Positions 53,368 to 62,018 are shown, numbered from the stretch's first letter. The stretch: 64,000 nucleotides of DNA from Sphingomonadales bacterium UBA2369 (GCA_002344055.1 DDTH01000006.1:287037-351036); one strand, 5' to 3'. The notes: generated by a model not told the origin, from the letters alone. Program-made: numbers and translations.

Positions 53368-55461
53368 ATGCAGAAGGCGAGGATCACATCCTTCCTCGTC
53401 AAGATCGCATCGAGGTGCAATCTCGACTGCGACTATTGCTACGTCTATCATCACGCGGACCAGAGTTGGCGGAACATGCCCCGCCTGCTCTCGGACGTGC
53501 ATCGCGACTCATTCTGCCAAAGGCTTTCGGAGCATGTGCGCGCCGAAGGGCTCGGCCAGGTCGCGGTCATCCTTCACGGCGGCGAGCCGCTGCTCGCCGG
53601 GCACCTCGCCATCGTGAGATTCGCAGATGAGGTGAGGTCTGCGGTGGGTCCGGGGGTCGAGGTCGACATCGGCATTCAGACCAACGGGTTATTGCTCAGC
53701 GACGAAGTCCTGGATGCGCTGGAGGAGGCGCGGATCGGGGTGTCTTTGAGCATGGACGGCCCCCGCGAGGCGCACGATCTCCACCGGACGACCAGACGCG
53801 GGCGGTCGAGCTACGACAAGGTTCAGGCAGCGCTCGAACGCCTCAGGAGGCGCCCTGCCGTCTTCGCCGGCGTGATCGCGGTGATCGACGCTTCGGTCCC
53901 GGCAGACCGGCTACTTCGCTTCTTCGATGCGCACGGCGTGACCCGGCTCGACTTCCTGTTACCGGATTCCCATCACGAGCGCCCCCCGCCCGGCCGTGAT
54001 GTGGACCCCCAGCTGTATGAACGATGGCTCACCGATGCGTTCGACACGTGGCTCGATCAATATCCCCACATCGCCGTAAGGACCTTCGAGGCACTTCTGG
54101 ATGGTGTCGCGGGTCTCCCCTCGGCGACCGATGCGTTCGGGTATGGGGACGTCAGCCTGGTCACCCTCGAGACGGACGGCACCTGGCACGACCTCGACGT
54201 CCTGAAGGTGGCCGGGGAGGGATCGACCAGGCTCATGGGCACGGTGACGGACACTTCCATCGCGATGCTCGCTGGGTCAGAGGCGCTTGCCGGACACCGC
54301 CGCCTTCTGATGAAGACGGGATTGAGCAAGACCTGCCAGGGCTGCCAGGTGGTGGACATCTGCGGAGGCGGGGCGGTGCCGCACCGCTTTGGCGGCGGCG
54401 GCTTCGACAACCCCACCATCTACTGCCAAGAGATGAAGACGCTTATCGGCCACGCGCGGACGCGTCTGCTCCAGAAGCTGGACATGGGCGGACAGGACGC
54501 CGGCGTCCCAGAATTCGACATAGGGGCATTCGAGCTTGCGGAGACCAGCCAGGTCGTAGTGACCGCACTGCACGAGGAGGCAGTCGCTGAGGACAGGGCG
54601 ACCCTGGCCAGCGCGCTGGCGGATGAGGCGGCAGAGGTCGAAGCGGCCACATTGGACGAGCTGGCCCGCCGGGCCGGCACCGTCGCCTGGGCCCGCACGC
54701 GAAAGGCGCAGCTGGCTGGCACCGCCGTCCATGACGTCGATGGCAGACCCATCTCGGCGGAACCCGACTACCTGACCTTCGCGATGGGCGCATGCTCGTC
54801 CCGGGATGGACTTGAGATCGGTGGCGCGGACGATTGGCTGCGGAGGCCTTTCGGTCAAGGGATCGTCTTCGAGGGCGAGGACGTGTCCGTGCTGGGAAGT
54901 CGGCTCGTGGGCGAGGCTCTGGGGATCGTCGAGGAGTGGCGTCCTGCGTTGGCCACAGAGCTGCGCATGATCTGCTCGGCTGTGCAGTTCATACGAGATC
55001 CCTCCGCCCACCCCGACAAGATCGTCTCCTTCAGCGACGACTCCGTGCCTGGCGCGCTCTACGTGTCGATCGTGCAGGGCGATGGCCTCATCGATCCGTA
55101 TGACCTGGCGGATTCGCTCGTCCATGAATATCGGCATCAGAAGCTCTATCTCTTCGAAAGGAGACACCCGACCACCCGTCCGGGCGCGCTGGTGAATTCT
55201 CCTTGGCGCGAGGACCTGCGGCCGGCTTCCGGGCTGCTGCACGCGGCCTTCGTCTTCGTCGAACTCAACCGGCTGTGGACCCACGTTCGCGATCACGGAC
55301 CCAAGAGGATGCACAACCGCGCGATCGCCCAGATAGTCGATACCGAGAGAAATCTGGCGCAGGCTTTCGAGACCCTTCGGACGTGCGACCTCACCGCTGC
55401 GGGAAGGATGCTCGCTGATCTGCTGGAGGCGCGGACGCGGCATTTGCCGCTGGCGGCCTGA
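53368..55461 (+). CDS. Radical SAM/SPASM peptide maturase fused to an HExxH domain
   Basis: A 697-residue protein. Residues 1-390 are a radical SAM/SPASM maturase: Cys17-x3-Cys21-x2-Cys24 (CNLDCDYC) binds the first cluster, LHGGEPLL is the GGEP motif, and CQGCQVVDICGGG with the later IYCQEM forms the SPASM site, as in FxsB/XYE-type cyclophane enzymes. Residues 400-697 carry SLVHEYRHQKLY with His586-Glu587-His590, an HExxH domain of the type found in RiPP clusters and reported as 2-oxoglutarate-dependent peptide beta-hydroxylases. The fusion would cross-link and then hydroxylate the 53-residue precursor. It overlaps the arginase-like gene by one base. Confidence 0.88.
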   Translation: MQKARITSFLVKIASRCNLDCDYCYVYHHADQSWRNMPRLLSDVHRDSFCQRLSEHVRAEGLGQVAVILHGGEPLLAGHLAIVRFADEVRSAVGPGVEVDIGIQTNGLLLSDEVLDALEEARIGVSLSMDGPREAHDLHRTTRRGRSSYDKVQAALERLRRRPAVFAGVIAVIDASVPADRLLRFFDAHGVTRLDFLLPDSHHERPPPGRDVDPQLYERWLTDAFDTWLDQYPHIAVRTFEALLDGVAGLPSATDAFGYGDVSLVTLETDGTWHDLDVLKVAGEGSTRLMGTVTDTSIAMLAGSEALAGHRRLLMKTGLSKTCQGCQVVDICGGGAVPHRFGGGGFDNPTIYCQEMKTLIGHARTRLLQKLDMGGQDAGVPEFDIGAFELAETSQVVVTALHEEAVAEDRATLASALADEAAEVEAATLDELARRAGTVAWARTRKAQLAGTAVHDVDGRPISAEPDYLTFAMGACSSRDGLEIGGADDWLRRPFGQGIVFEGEDVSVLGSRLVGEALGIVEEWRPALATELRMICSAVQFIRDPSAHPDKIVSFSDDSVPGALYVSIVQGDGLIDPYDLADSLVHEYRHQKLYLFERRHPTTRPGALVNSPWREDLRPASGLLHAAFVFVELNRLWTHVRDHGPKRMHNRAIAQIVDTERNLAQAFETLRTCDLTAAGRMLADLLEARTRHLPLAA

Positions 55462-56453
55462 TGCTACGGGTCGCCCGACATCTCCTCTCCGACAATGACG
55501 CGCAGAGGCATGGCCAGCTCCGCGACTACTTCTGCGACAAGGATGCGAAGGCGACGCCGGAGGATGGCGCATGGCGCTTGGAACTCGACTGGCCGGGCGG
55601 ACGGGAGCGCCACGTCGATCCCCGGATCGAAGCGCACCTTCCGGCTCTCGGGGTGGGCGACCTGTCGCAGATGGCTCTGTTCCGCCGTTCCTCGGGACGC
55701 ATGATGACGACCCTCTACGACACCTGGACCCTGCTCGCCTGGAGCGAATGGGCGAAGAGATCGGGGGCCAGGCCAGGCGACAGGATCACGATCCTGCATC
55801 TCGACGACCACCGCGACCTGGCTGCGCCGCGCCTCGCGACGACTGCCGTTGGATATGAGGATCTCATCACGGGGGCCGCGTTCGATGTGCTCGATCCATC
55901 ATCGGTGAAGGCGGCCTGCGAAAGCGGCGCGGTCGGCATGGGCAGCTTCCTCACCCCTTTCCTCCTCAGGTTCCCGGAATGCGACGTGCGGCAGCTCGGC
56001 CAGGCTCCGAAGATCACCGCCACGACTGACAGCGTCTTTCGCGCCGCGACCGTTGAGGACGATCTGCTGCGACCTGGCGTTGGTCGGCCCGCGATCGCGC
56101 TTGAACCGACGTCCGGCGGCCCCGGGCCCGGACGCTACCGCGCCACGGACCACCTCGGCCATTGGCTCTCGGACATCGAGGATGGCCCCGTCCTTCTCCA
56201 TGTGGACATGGATTACTTCAACAACCGCTACGACGGTGACGGCGACTGGCTTGACCGGCGCGCCCGTCACGACCCCCCGATCGAGATGGTGTTGCGGAGG
56301 GTCGACGAGGTGACCGCGGCGATCCGGGAAGCTGGCCTTCTGCATCGCATCGGGGCCGGCGCGGTCGCCTTCTCTCCCGGCTTCTTTCCGGCTGAGATGT
56401 GGCACCCGGCCGAAGAGCGCCTGCGGGCCGGCCTGGAGGAGCTCTATGGTTGA
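55461..56453 (+). CDS. Arginase-like protein (UPF0489 type), probable peptide arginase
   Basis: A 330-residue protein. HLDDHRDL (Asp115-Asp-His117-Arg-Asp119) and HVDMDYFNN (Asp249-x-Asp251) correspond to the two manganese-binding motifs of ureohydrolases. Proteins of the UPF0489 group next to RiPP genes include peptide arginases of the OspR kind that convert arginine in peptides to ornithine. The neighbouring precursor has an Arg in each of three core triplets, which makes it a plausible substrate. ATG overlaps the radical SAM stop (TGATG). No signal peptide is seen. The activity is inferred, not shown. Confidence 0.78.
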   Translation: MLRVARHLLSDNDAQRHGQLRDYFCDKDAKATPEDGAWRLELDWPGGRERHVDPRIEAHLPALGVGDLSQMALFRRSSGRMMTTLYDTWTLLAWSEWAKRSGARPGDRITILHLDDHRDLAAPRLATTAVGYEDLITGAAFDVLDPSSVKAACESGAVGMGSFLTPFLLRFPECDVRQLGQAPKITATTDSVFRAATVEDDLLRPGVGRPAIALEPTSGGPGPGRYRATDHLGHWLSDIEDGPVLLHVDMDYFNNRYDGDGDWLDRRARHDPPIEMVLRRVDEVTAAIREAGLLHRIGAGAVAFSPGFFPAEMWHPAEERLRAGLEELYG

Positions 56454-56913
56454 GACCCGGGGAGCGACGAAGCGCCGCAGGCCCACACGGCCGACGAAGA
56501 AGCCAAGGGTGGTGAAGCCGCCCAAGGGTGGGCCCAAGATGGCCGAGGAACGCGTCGCTATCGTCGCCAGGACGGGACACAGGGAAAAGGGCGATGGGCC
56601 CGACGGCGAATACTGGGATGTCGAGGTTGATGGCCGGCGCGCCGGGGAAGTTTTCGTAAACGTCATCGACGAGCCTCCGCTCGGCCGCCACGCGTCAATG
56701 CAGATCTTCCTCAACCAGCCCGACCAGGGGAAGGGCATAGGCCGGATCGCGTATCGCCTTGCTGCGGAGGCTAGCCGGCACGGGACGCTCCACCTGCACA
56801 TGCGAAAGTCCAACGAGGCGTCCCGTCTTGCAGCAGAAGCGGCGGGGTTCCGAGACGTGACGCCGCCGGAATCGCGCCAGCTCGTCCTTCGGCGCGTCCG
56901 CGGCGAGGGGTGA
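56446..56913 (+). CDS. GNAT-family N-acetyltransferase
   Basis: A 155-residue protein. A basic, Pro/Lys-rich N-terminus (KRRRPTRPTKKPRVVKPPKG) precedes a GNAT fold with IFLNQPDQGKGIGRIAYRLA, the Q-x-x-G-x-G acetyl-CoA loop. GGAGGAGCTCT precedes the ATG and the gene overlaps the arginase-like gene by eight bases, so it is part of the RiPP operon. It could acetylate the peptide, for example an ornithine side chain or the N-terminus, or confer self-protection. None of these is shown. Confidence 0.78.
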   Translation: MVETRGATKRRRPTRPTKKPRVVKPPKGGPKMAEERVAIVARTGHREKGDGPDGEYWDVEVDGRRAGEVFVNVIDEPPLGRHASMQIFLNQPDQGKGIGRIAYRLAAEASRHGTLHLHMRKSNEASRLAAEAAGFRDVTPPESRQLVLRRVRGEG

Positions 56914-56932
56914 CGACGGTCGGGCGCCGGTG

Positions 56933-58033
56933 ATGGGGCAAGGGCAACGGCACTGGGCGCGGACGATGCTGACGGTCGTCGCGATGCCGTGCCTGAACGA
57001 GGCTACCTTGATCGAGCGCGCCGTGGCTTCCCTCGGCTTCGGGGCGGAGGGCACAGCTTCGTCCGACACCGTGCTCGTGGTCGTCGACAACGGCTCGACC
57101 GATGGCACGATCGAGAAGCTGGAGGCGATGCGGCGAACGGCACGCAAGCGAATCGTCCTCGCGCACGAGCCGGTTCGCGGGTTCGTGCCGGCCAGACGCA
57201 GGGGCGCAGACGAGGCGAAGTCGGAGGCCGCAAGGCTCGGCGTTCCGCTTGACCGCGTGCTGGTCCTGCAGGCGGACGCCGACACCGAATACAGGGATGG
57301 CTATGTCGACGCGATGCGCCGCGCGGCCGAGGGGGCGGGGAACGCCATGCTCGAGGGGGCGACCCGCCGGCCCGCCGGGTTTGTCGCCGCTCACCCCCTC
57401 TATGTCGAGGCGGAACGGGTCGCCGACGCCGCGGTCGAGCCGCTGGACGCCGCCGACGAGGACGAGGTGGTGGTGGACGACAAGGTTTGCGGATTCCTGC
57501 TTTCGAATTACGATGCCTGGGGTGGTCATCGCGAGGAATGGGATGAGACCGGGGATCCAATCCACGCCGAAACGACCCGGCTCTTCATCCGCGCGCGCCT
57601 CTCGACAGGTGCGCGCAAGGTCCGGGTGAATCCCGCCGGGGCGGCGTCATCCCGTCGTCGAATCTATGAGGATCCGAGGCTGCAGTTCGTCACCTCGGGC
57701 TTCCCTCGGAGCCGCTCGTGGGTGTCGGCAATGTGCAGCCTCGAAGCCTGTCCGATACAGGTCGATGTCTTTGCCGAACAGGTGCTTCATGGCGAGGAGC
57801 GCGATGCGATCGCGCTGAGGCGCGCGCATCAACTCGCGCTTTTCCGCATCCTGCCGGCGATCATCGAGCGGGCGGAGGCGAAGGGCACGGCGCAATGGCC
57901 CGCCGACATCGCGCGGGTGCTAGCGCACCTGCCACGGCGATCGAAGGATGAGCTGATCGATCGGCCTGGACTCGCCATCACCGACGTGCTCGCGCTTGTG
58001 GACCGCGACCTGCAGCTGCTTGGGCTCCCCTGA
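56933..58033 (+). CDS. GT2-like glycosyltransferase in the RiPP operon
   Basis: About 366 residues. LTVVAMPCLNEATLIERAV, VVVDNGSTDGT and VLVLQADADTEYRDGYV give the GT-A nucleotide and DxD motifs. The C-terminal part is charged and not typical of membrane polysaccharide enzymes. An ATG at 56966 that aligns better with the GT2 core is an alternative start. It is 19 bases after the acetyltransferase gene, in the same direction, so it probably glycosylates the peptide product or acts with it. The acceptor is unknown. Confidence 0.78.
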   Translation: MGQGQRHWARTMLTVVAMPCLNEATLIERAVASLGFGAEGTASSDTVLVVVDNGSTDGTIEKLEAMRRTARKRIVLAHEPVRGFVPARRRGADEAKSEAARLGVPLDRVLVLQADADTEYRDGYVDAMRRAAEGAGNAMLEGATRRPAGFVAAHPLYVEAERVADAAVEPLDAADEDEVVVDDKVCGFLLSNYDAWGGHREEWDETGDPIHAETTRLFIRARLSTGARKVRVNPAGAASSRRRIYEDPRLQFVTSGFPRSRSWVSAMCSLEACPIQVDVFAEQVLHGEERDAIALRRAHQLALFRILPAIIERAEAKGTAQWPADIARVLAHLPRRSKDELIDRPGLAITDVLALVDRDLQLLGLP

Positions 58034-58273
58034 GCCTCGGCGCCCTTCCCAACGCCTTCGTGCAAGGCCCGACGACCTGTCGTGGGAACGTCAGCGGCAA
58101 TGCTCGACGAGCTGTTCGCGATGGCCCCCTTGCACGCATGAATGATGCTACGGTCGCGGCGGCACCGGCAAACGTCACTGACGTCGGTCCCGAATGGCAT
58201 GCTCGGTCAAGCGGACGCTCGACGCCGCCATGGTCATGGCTTCGGCGGGGCTCTTCAGGGCGGTTGCGGCGCG

Positions 58274-58300
58274 GCGGCGGGCCGTAGGACCTGCCGCCGC
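58274..58300. terminator. Weak hairpin between convergent island genes
   Basis: GCGGCGG and CCGCCGC form a 7-bp stem with a 13-base loop in the 287-bp gap between the GT2 gene and the minus-strand hypothetical gene. No gene in the gap is convincing and no T-run follows. Confidence 0.25.
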
Positions 58301-58320
58301 ACCGTCGCTGGCCGAGGGGA

Positions 58321-59328
58321 TCAGGCCGCGAGCACTTCCCCGGTCCTCGAATTGAACCGGGCGGTCGGAACGGTGACGTAGGCTGTCCCGCCCTTCTCGG
58401 TTTGGTAGCCGCCGCGGATCCTCAGGCCCTCGGGGATGGCGTCGTGCTGGATGAATTCGGACAGCAACTGGCCGTGCGGCTTGACCGGGAAGTGCTTCGA
58501 AAGCTCGTCGAAGACCACGCGGCCGTCTCGCCAGTGCACCTTGTCGGCCAACCTGAAGTTCGCGCGGACGACGCCGTCCTGCCAGAACAGGACCATGTCG
58601 CGGTCGTCACCGTGCGGGAATCCGACGTCGAGAATTCCGCCCGGGGCATTTGGCAGGCTCGCGAGCACTGCCGGCACGTCGCACCCGCGTGACTGCATCG
58701 CGCGCAAAGCCACCAGGTCGATCTCTCCGTCCGCGCCGGCGGCCTGGAGCACGAACCTGCGCAGCATCCTTGCCTCCTGGGCTTCGCGCATTCCGGCGAA
58801 CGCCTCGGCGACCTCCTCCTCGTTGTCGAAGTTCAGCGTGATGGTCTCCGGCACGAGCGACGGGCTCAGCCGCTCGAGCGAGACGGCGGCGTTGGGGAAC
58901 TCCAAGCTGCCCGCCCCGATGTCGCCGATGCCCACCGACACCACGCGGTATGGAATGCCCCGGCGGCGTCCCCTCGCGACCTCGCGGCGCAGGGCGGCCC
59001 TCATCTCTCCCATCCAGTTCCCGATGTCCTCGCGCGTCGTCCAGAGGCGTTCGACGCTCTCGGCGAATTCACCGGCGCTCTCGCAGAGCGACTCGACGTC
59101 GCGGTCAGAATCGTTCCACCAGCTCGTCGACACGCGTGCCTGCAGTCCCCGCTGGAGCCTGAAGCTGAGCTCGACCACCTGCCGGTCAGGATTGCTGGGT
59201 GCGGCCGACGCGGCGAGTGTCGTGCCCCGCCCGAGGGCCTCCTCGCTGAACCGATCCATGAGGTCGCGCTCTATGAGAAGCCGCAGCAGCTGCAGGTCGT
59301 GCCTCGTCTTGTCGCTGAGTTCCGTCAT
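58321..59328 (-). CDS. Hypothetical 335-residue island protein
   Basis: Starts MTELSDKTRHDLQLLRLLIERDLM, with CGGAGTGAAG right before the ATG; a longer frame to 59376 is less likely. It is soluble and acidic, with segments VVELSFRLQRGLQARVSTSWW, FAGMREAQEARMLRRFVLQAA and FWQDGVVRANFRLADKVHW (quoted in short pieces). I recognise no family. It is convergent with the RiPP operon and divergent from the ParS-like gene at 59569, sharing a 240-bp promoter region with a strong palindrome. Confidence 0.65.
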   Translation of the reverse strand: MTELSDKTRHDLQLLRLLIERDLMDRFSEEALGRGTTLAASAAPSNPDRQVVELSFRLQRGLQARVSTSWWNDSDRDVESLCESAGEFAESVERLWTTREDIGNWMGEMRAALRREVARGRRRGIPYRVVSVGIGDIGAGSLEFPNAAVSLERLSPSLVPETITLNFDNEEEVAEAFAGMREAQEARMLRRFVLQAAGADGEIDLVALRAMQSRGCDVPAVLASLPNAPGGILDVGFPHGDDRDMVLFWQDGVVRANFRLADKVHWRDGRVVFDELSKHFPVKPHGQLLSEFIQHDAIPEGLRIRGGYQTEKGGTAYVTVPTARFNSRTGEVLAA

Positions 59329-59539
59329 CTTCACTCCGTTTCCGGACGCCGCCGGGCGTCCATCTTTTTTCCCCACCCGGCCGGGTGGTTCATCTCATCC
59401 GCATCCAGTCATCACCCTGATCGCCCACGCACGTGCGCGGCGAACATGGGCTGCAATGTCGATCCGACGGCACCATCGGTCTCGAGGTCCTAATCCGACG
59501 TTAGCGGCGGTCCGATGATCTAGAGCGGCATGGCTTGAA

Positions 59540-59561
59540 ACGTATGCATATGTGCATACGT
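59540..59561. promoter_or_regulatory. Perfect 9-4-9 palindrome upstream of a ParS-like gene
   Basis: ACGTATGCA, TATG, TGCATACGT. It is notably AT-rich within a GC-rich island and lies seven bases before the ParS-like start. It is a strong candidate operator, probably for autoregulation. Confidence 0.6.
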
Positions 59562-59568
59562 AGGGGTG

Positions 59569-59934
59569 ATGGTCGAGAGAAGTCCCCGGAGCCGTCCGTG
59601 CACATCGCCATGGCTTGAAGCCCTGCCGGCCGAGTTGGCTGGTTTGGGCCTGACGATCGCGGAGGTGTCCGCGATCATCGGCCTCGAGCCGGAGTGTTCG
59701 ATCGTGCCGTCCTCGGCTCGCGATGGCGACGCGCCGACCTGGCGGGCGGTTCGCGCGGTGAGGCTGGCAGAGTTGCTCGCCACCGTCCGCGTCATGCTCG
59801 GCCGCGACGGTGCCGGGTGGTTTCGCGCCCCGAACCCCGCGCTTGGCCATCGGTCACCGGCGGCCCTGCTTGTCGATGACCCGGACGCGCTGCCGCGCCT
59901 GTGCCACCTCCTGCGGGAGGAGGTGGCATGCTGA
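59569..59934 (+). CDS. ParS/MbcA (DUF2384)-like protein
   Basis: About 121 residues. The C-terminal WFRAPNPALGHRSPAALL and LPRLCHLLREEV match the antitoxin/toxin-binding domain of the Xre/MbcA/ParS group, where WLxxPNxALxGxxPxELL is typical. The N-terminal part (LTIAEVSAIIGLEPE) may be a small helical DNA-binding region. The start is ATG at 59569 or GTG at 59566. No RES-domain toxin gene is next to it. The 22-bp palindrome directly upstream suggests self-regulation. Confidence 0.6.
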   Translation: MVERSPRSRPCTSPWLEALPAELAGLGLTIAEVSAIIGLEPECSIVPSSARDGDAPTWRAVRAVRLAELLATVRVMLGRDGAGWFRAPNPALGHRSPAALLVDDPDALPRLCHLLREEVAC

Positions 59935-59945
59935 GCCTGGACTGC

Positions 59946-60212
59946 TCAGTCTTCCCCGTCGCCGCCGCGCGGACCGGACGCGGCCGTCGAGCGGCGGAAC
60001 GCCAGGCGGTTGCCATTCTCGGTGACGGTGCCGCGGAACGTGCCCAGTCTTCCCACGACGACCTCCCCGCCGGCGGCCGTGTGCTCGTTGAGGATGCGGG
60101 TGGCCGCGTCGAGGATGCGGCGCACGTCGATCATGGCCATGTTCTCGGCGGCTCCGACCGCGCGCACGAGGTCGGCATAGGCCATGCGTTCACGACCGTC
60201 GGCCATTGGCAT
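59946..60212 (-). CDS. HU/IHF-like DNA-binding protein
   Basis: An 88-residue protein starting MPMADGRERMAYADLVRAV, with AAAGGGAAA before the ATG. MIDVRRILDAATRILNEH and GGEVVVGRLGTFRGTV correspond to the HU-fold helix and the GLGTF beta-arm base, though the arm itself is short. It probably bends or coats DNA in the island. It ends 11 bases from the convergent ParS-like gene and follows the 185-residue hypothetical gene in the same direction. Confidence 0.6.
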   Translation of the reverse strand: MPMADGRERMAYADLVRAVGAAENMAMIDVRRILDAATRILNEHTAAGGEVVVGRLGTFRGTVTENGNRLAFRRSTAASGPRGGDGED

Positions 60213-60220
60213 TTTCCCTT

Positions 60221-60778
60221 TCAACTGGGGTCGATCCCCAGCCCATCCCTGATGAAGTCGGTCGCCTGCGCGACGCGGCCGACGACGTCGATCACGACGA
60301 TCGTCGTCGCCGGTGCCGAAGTGAGGCGCTGCGCCCACGAGGCGATGGCGATGCCCGGCGTGTCGCCGACGACCTCGACCGCCGCGTCCTCGCCGGGTTC
60401 CTCGCGGCGAAGCAGCGACAGGCCGTCGGCGGACACGACCGCCCAGCGCGTCGGCAGTCGTCCTCGCTCGTCCTTGGGCGTCGCGGCCGCCGCGATGCCC
60501 TCGTCGACGAGGCAGCGCAGCGCGGGCCAGTTCTCTTTGACGACACGGGCCGCATGCCCGGCGGGCATCCGGGTCCGCGCGAGTTCGAGCGCGACGACGA
60601 TCATGAACGTCTCGTCGACGCCGTATGCGAAGCGGGTTCCTCGCCCGATCGCCACGCCGGGCGGCAGGTCCTCCTTCTGCAGGTGCTGCAGCCGCGAGCG
60701 CAGCATTGTCCTGCGGCGCTCGGTCACGCCGTGGAGGTGCCGCAGGAGCTGTTCGACCTGTCCGAAGCTGAGCTGCAT
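60221..60778 (-). CDS. Hypothetical 185-residue island protein
   Basis: Starts MQLSFGQVEQLLRHLHGVTE and continues RSRLQHLQKEDLPPGVAIG and YGVDETFMIVVALELART. The N-terminal half has the look of a MerR-like or phage-type regulator (YGVDET, VALELARTRMP), but the match is weak. It is eight bases from the HU-like gene and divergent from the second ParS-like gene. I do not assign a function. Confidence 0.6.
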   Translation of the reverse strand: MQLSFGQVEQLLRHLHGVTERRRTMLRSRLQHLQKEDLPPGVAIGRGTRFAYGVDETFMIVVALELARTRMPAGHAARVVKENWPALRCLVDEGIAAAATPKDERGRLPTRWAVVSADGLSLLRREEPGEDAAVEVVGDTPGIAIASWAQRLTSAPATTIVVIDVVGRVAQATDFIRDGLGIDPS

Positions 60779-60840
60779 CCCAGGCGAACTAGCCTACCGG
60801 CACGCCGCCACAAAGCCGGATGTCACATGGAGGATTGAGA

Positions 60841-61200
60841 ATGCCGCAGGTCGATGATCTTGCACGATGCTCCCGCGACGAATTGGCCGCCGTGCATCGA
60901 CGGTTCGAGGCGATGGCCGGACGATGGATGGTGACGCAGGAGGAGGCCGCCGCTCTGCTCGGTCAGGCGGACTGGCGCGACGCGGGACTGACCTCTGACG
61001 CCGAGACGCGCATGCGCCTGCTGCTCGACGTCGATGGATTGCTCGATCTGATTTTGGGCGAGGGCGTTCTGGCCGACTGGGTCCGGACGCCGAACGTGGC
61101 GTTCGTCGGCCAGCTCACGCCGCTCGAGGCGATGTCTAAGGGCGCCCATGCGACCCGCGGCATGCGCAACGTCCTCGAGGACATCGGGGGTTCGCGATGA
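60841..61200 (+). CDS. Second ParS/MbcA (DUF2384)-like protein
   Basis: A 119-residue protein starting MPQVDDLARCSRDELAAVH, with GGAGG seven bases upstream. MVTQEEAAALLGQADWRD and LADWVRTPNVAFVGQLTPLEAMSKG show the full DUF2384 pattern (WLRTPNxALxGxTPLExL), better than the protein at 59569. In known systems this domain binds a RES-type toxin; none is adjacent. It overlaps the exonuclease-like gene by four bases, so the two are co-translated and may act together. Confidence 0.7.
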   Translation: MPQVDDLARCSRDELAAVHRRFEAMAGRWMVTQEEAAALLGQADWRDAGLTSDAETRMRLLLDVDGLLDLILGEGVLADWVRTPNVAFVGQLTPLEAMSKGAHATRGMRNVLEDIGGSR

Positions 61201-62015
61201 CCGCGGCGGCGGGGCCGGACGGTCCGGTGCCGACGATCAATGGCGCGGTGCTCGACATCGAGACTGCTCCCGCGGCCGATCTGGTCGCTGCCGCTGGCCG
61301 GCAGTCGGCCGCCGGCTACGGCCGTCCAGGTCTGCACAAGATCGTGTGCGCGAGCGTGCTGACCTACCGCCAGTGCTGGCGGTCAGGCGCGTTCTCGGGC
61401 GTTAAGCTGCACACCTTCACGTCGGAGCGCGATCCGGAGGCCTCGGTGCTGGTGGGCGTGGACCTGACGCTGCCCGATCCCTCCGATCCGCATGCGCGCG
61501 TCATCACTTGGAACGGGGTGAATCATGACATGCGGATGCTGCGCACGCGCGCCACCGCGCTGTGGATGACCAGGCTGAGGGCGCTGCGCGGCTGGACATC
61601 GAACGGCTGCCGCGACCGCCATCTGGACCTGATGCGGGCCGGCGGTGGCGGCGCCGGCAACTGGTCCCGCCTTCGCGACGCGTGCGCCGGCATGGGAGTC
61701 TCGCTCCACCCGGGCGACGAGACGATGACGCGCGCGCTGGCCGCCGGCGCCTGGGACAGGGTCGCCGCGCACAACCGGATGGATGTGCTGGGGACCTTCC
61801 TCGTGCACGCCGTGCGGGATGGCTTCGAGCGCGGCTGCCCGGTTCCCGCGGCCACGGCTTGGTCCGAGGTCGCGAAGCTCACGCGGGCGACGCCCCGCGC
61901 GTCCCGCCACGAGGCGGCGCTCTCGACGCACTTCCTGGTCGGCGTCGCCGAGCGGCAGCTCTCGGAGCATGTCGGCCGCGACTGTGGCTGCGGCACCGTC
62001 GCGCTCGACGGCTGA
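61197..62015 (+). CDS. DEDD-type 3'-5' exonuclease-like protein
   Basis: A 272-residue protein of the RNase H-like exonuclease fold. GAVLDIETAPAADL holds the D-x-E motif, VITWNGVNHDMRML the second Asp (N-G-x3-D), and VAAHNRMDVLGTFLV the third motif. It resembles PolB-like predicted exonucleases (PF10108). A C-terminal CGCG near the end may bind metal. It overlaps the ParS-like gene by four bases. A role in DNA or RNA trimming for element maintenance or defence is possible. Confidence 0.65.
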   Translation: MTAAAGPDGPVPTINGAVLDIETAPAADLVAAAGRQSAAGYGRPGLHKIVCASVLTYRQCWRSGAFSGVKLHTFTSERDPEASVLVGVDLTLPDPSDPHARVITWNGVNHDMRMLRTRATALWMTRLRALRGWTSNGCRDRHLDLMRAGGGGAGNWSRLRDACAGMGVSLHPGDETMTRALAAGAWDRVAAHNRMDVLGTFLVHAVRDGFERGCPVPAATAWSEVAKLTRATPRASRHEAALSTHFLVGVAERQLSEHVGRDCGCGTVALDG

Positions 62016-62018
62016 CCC

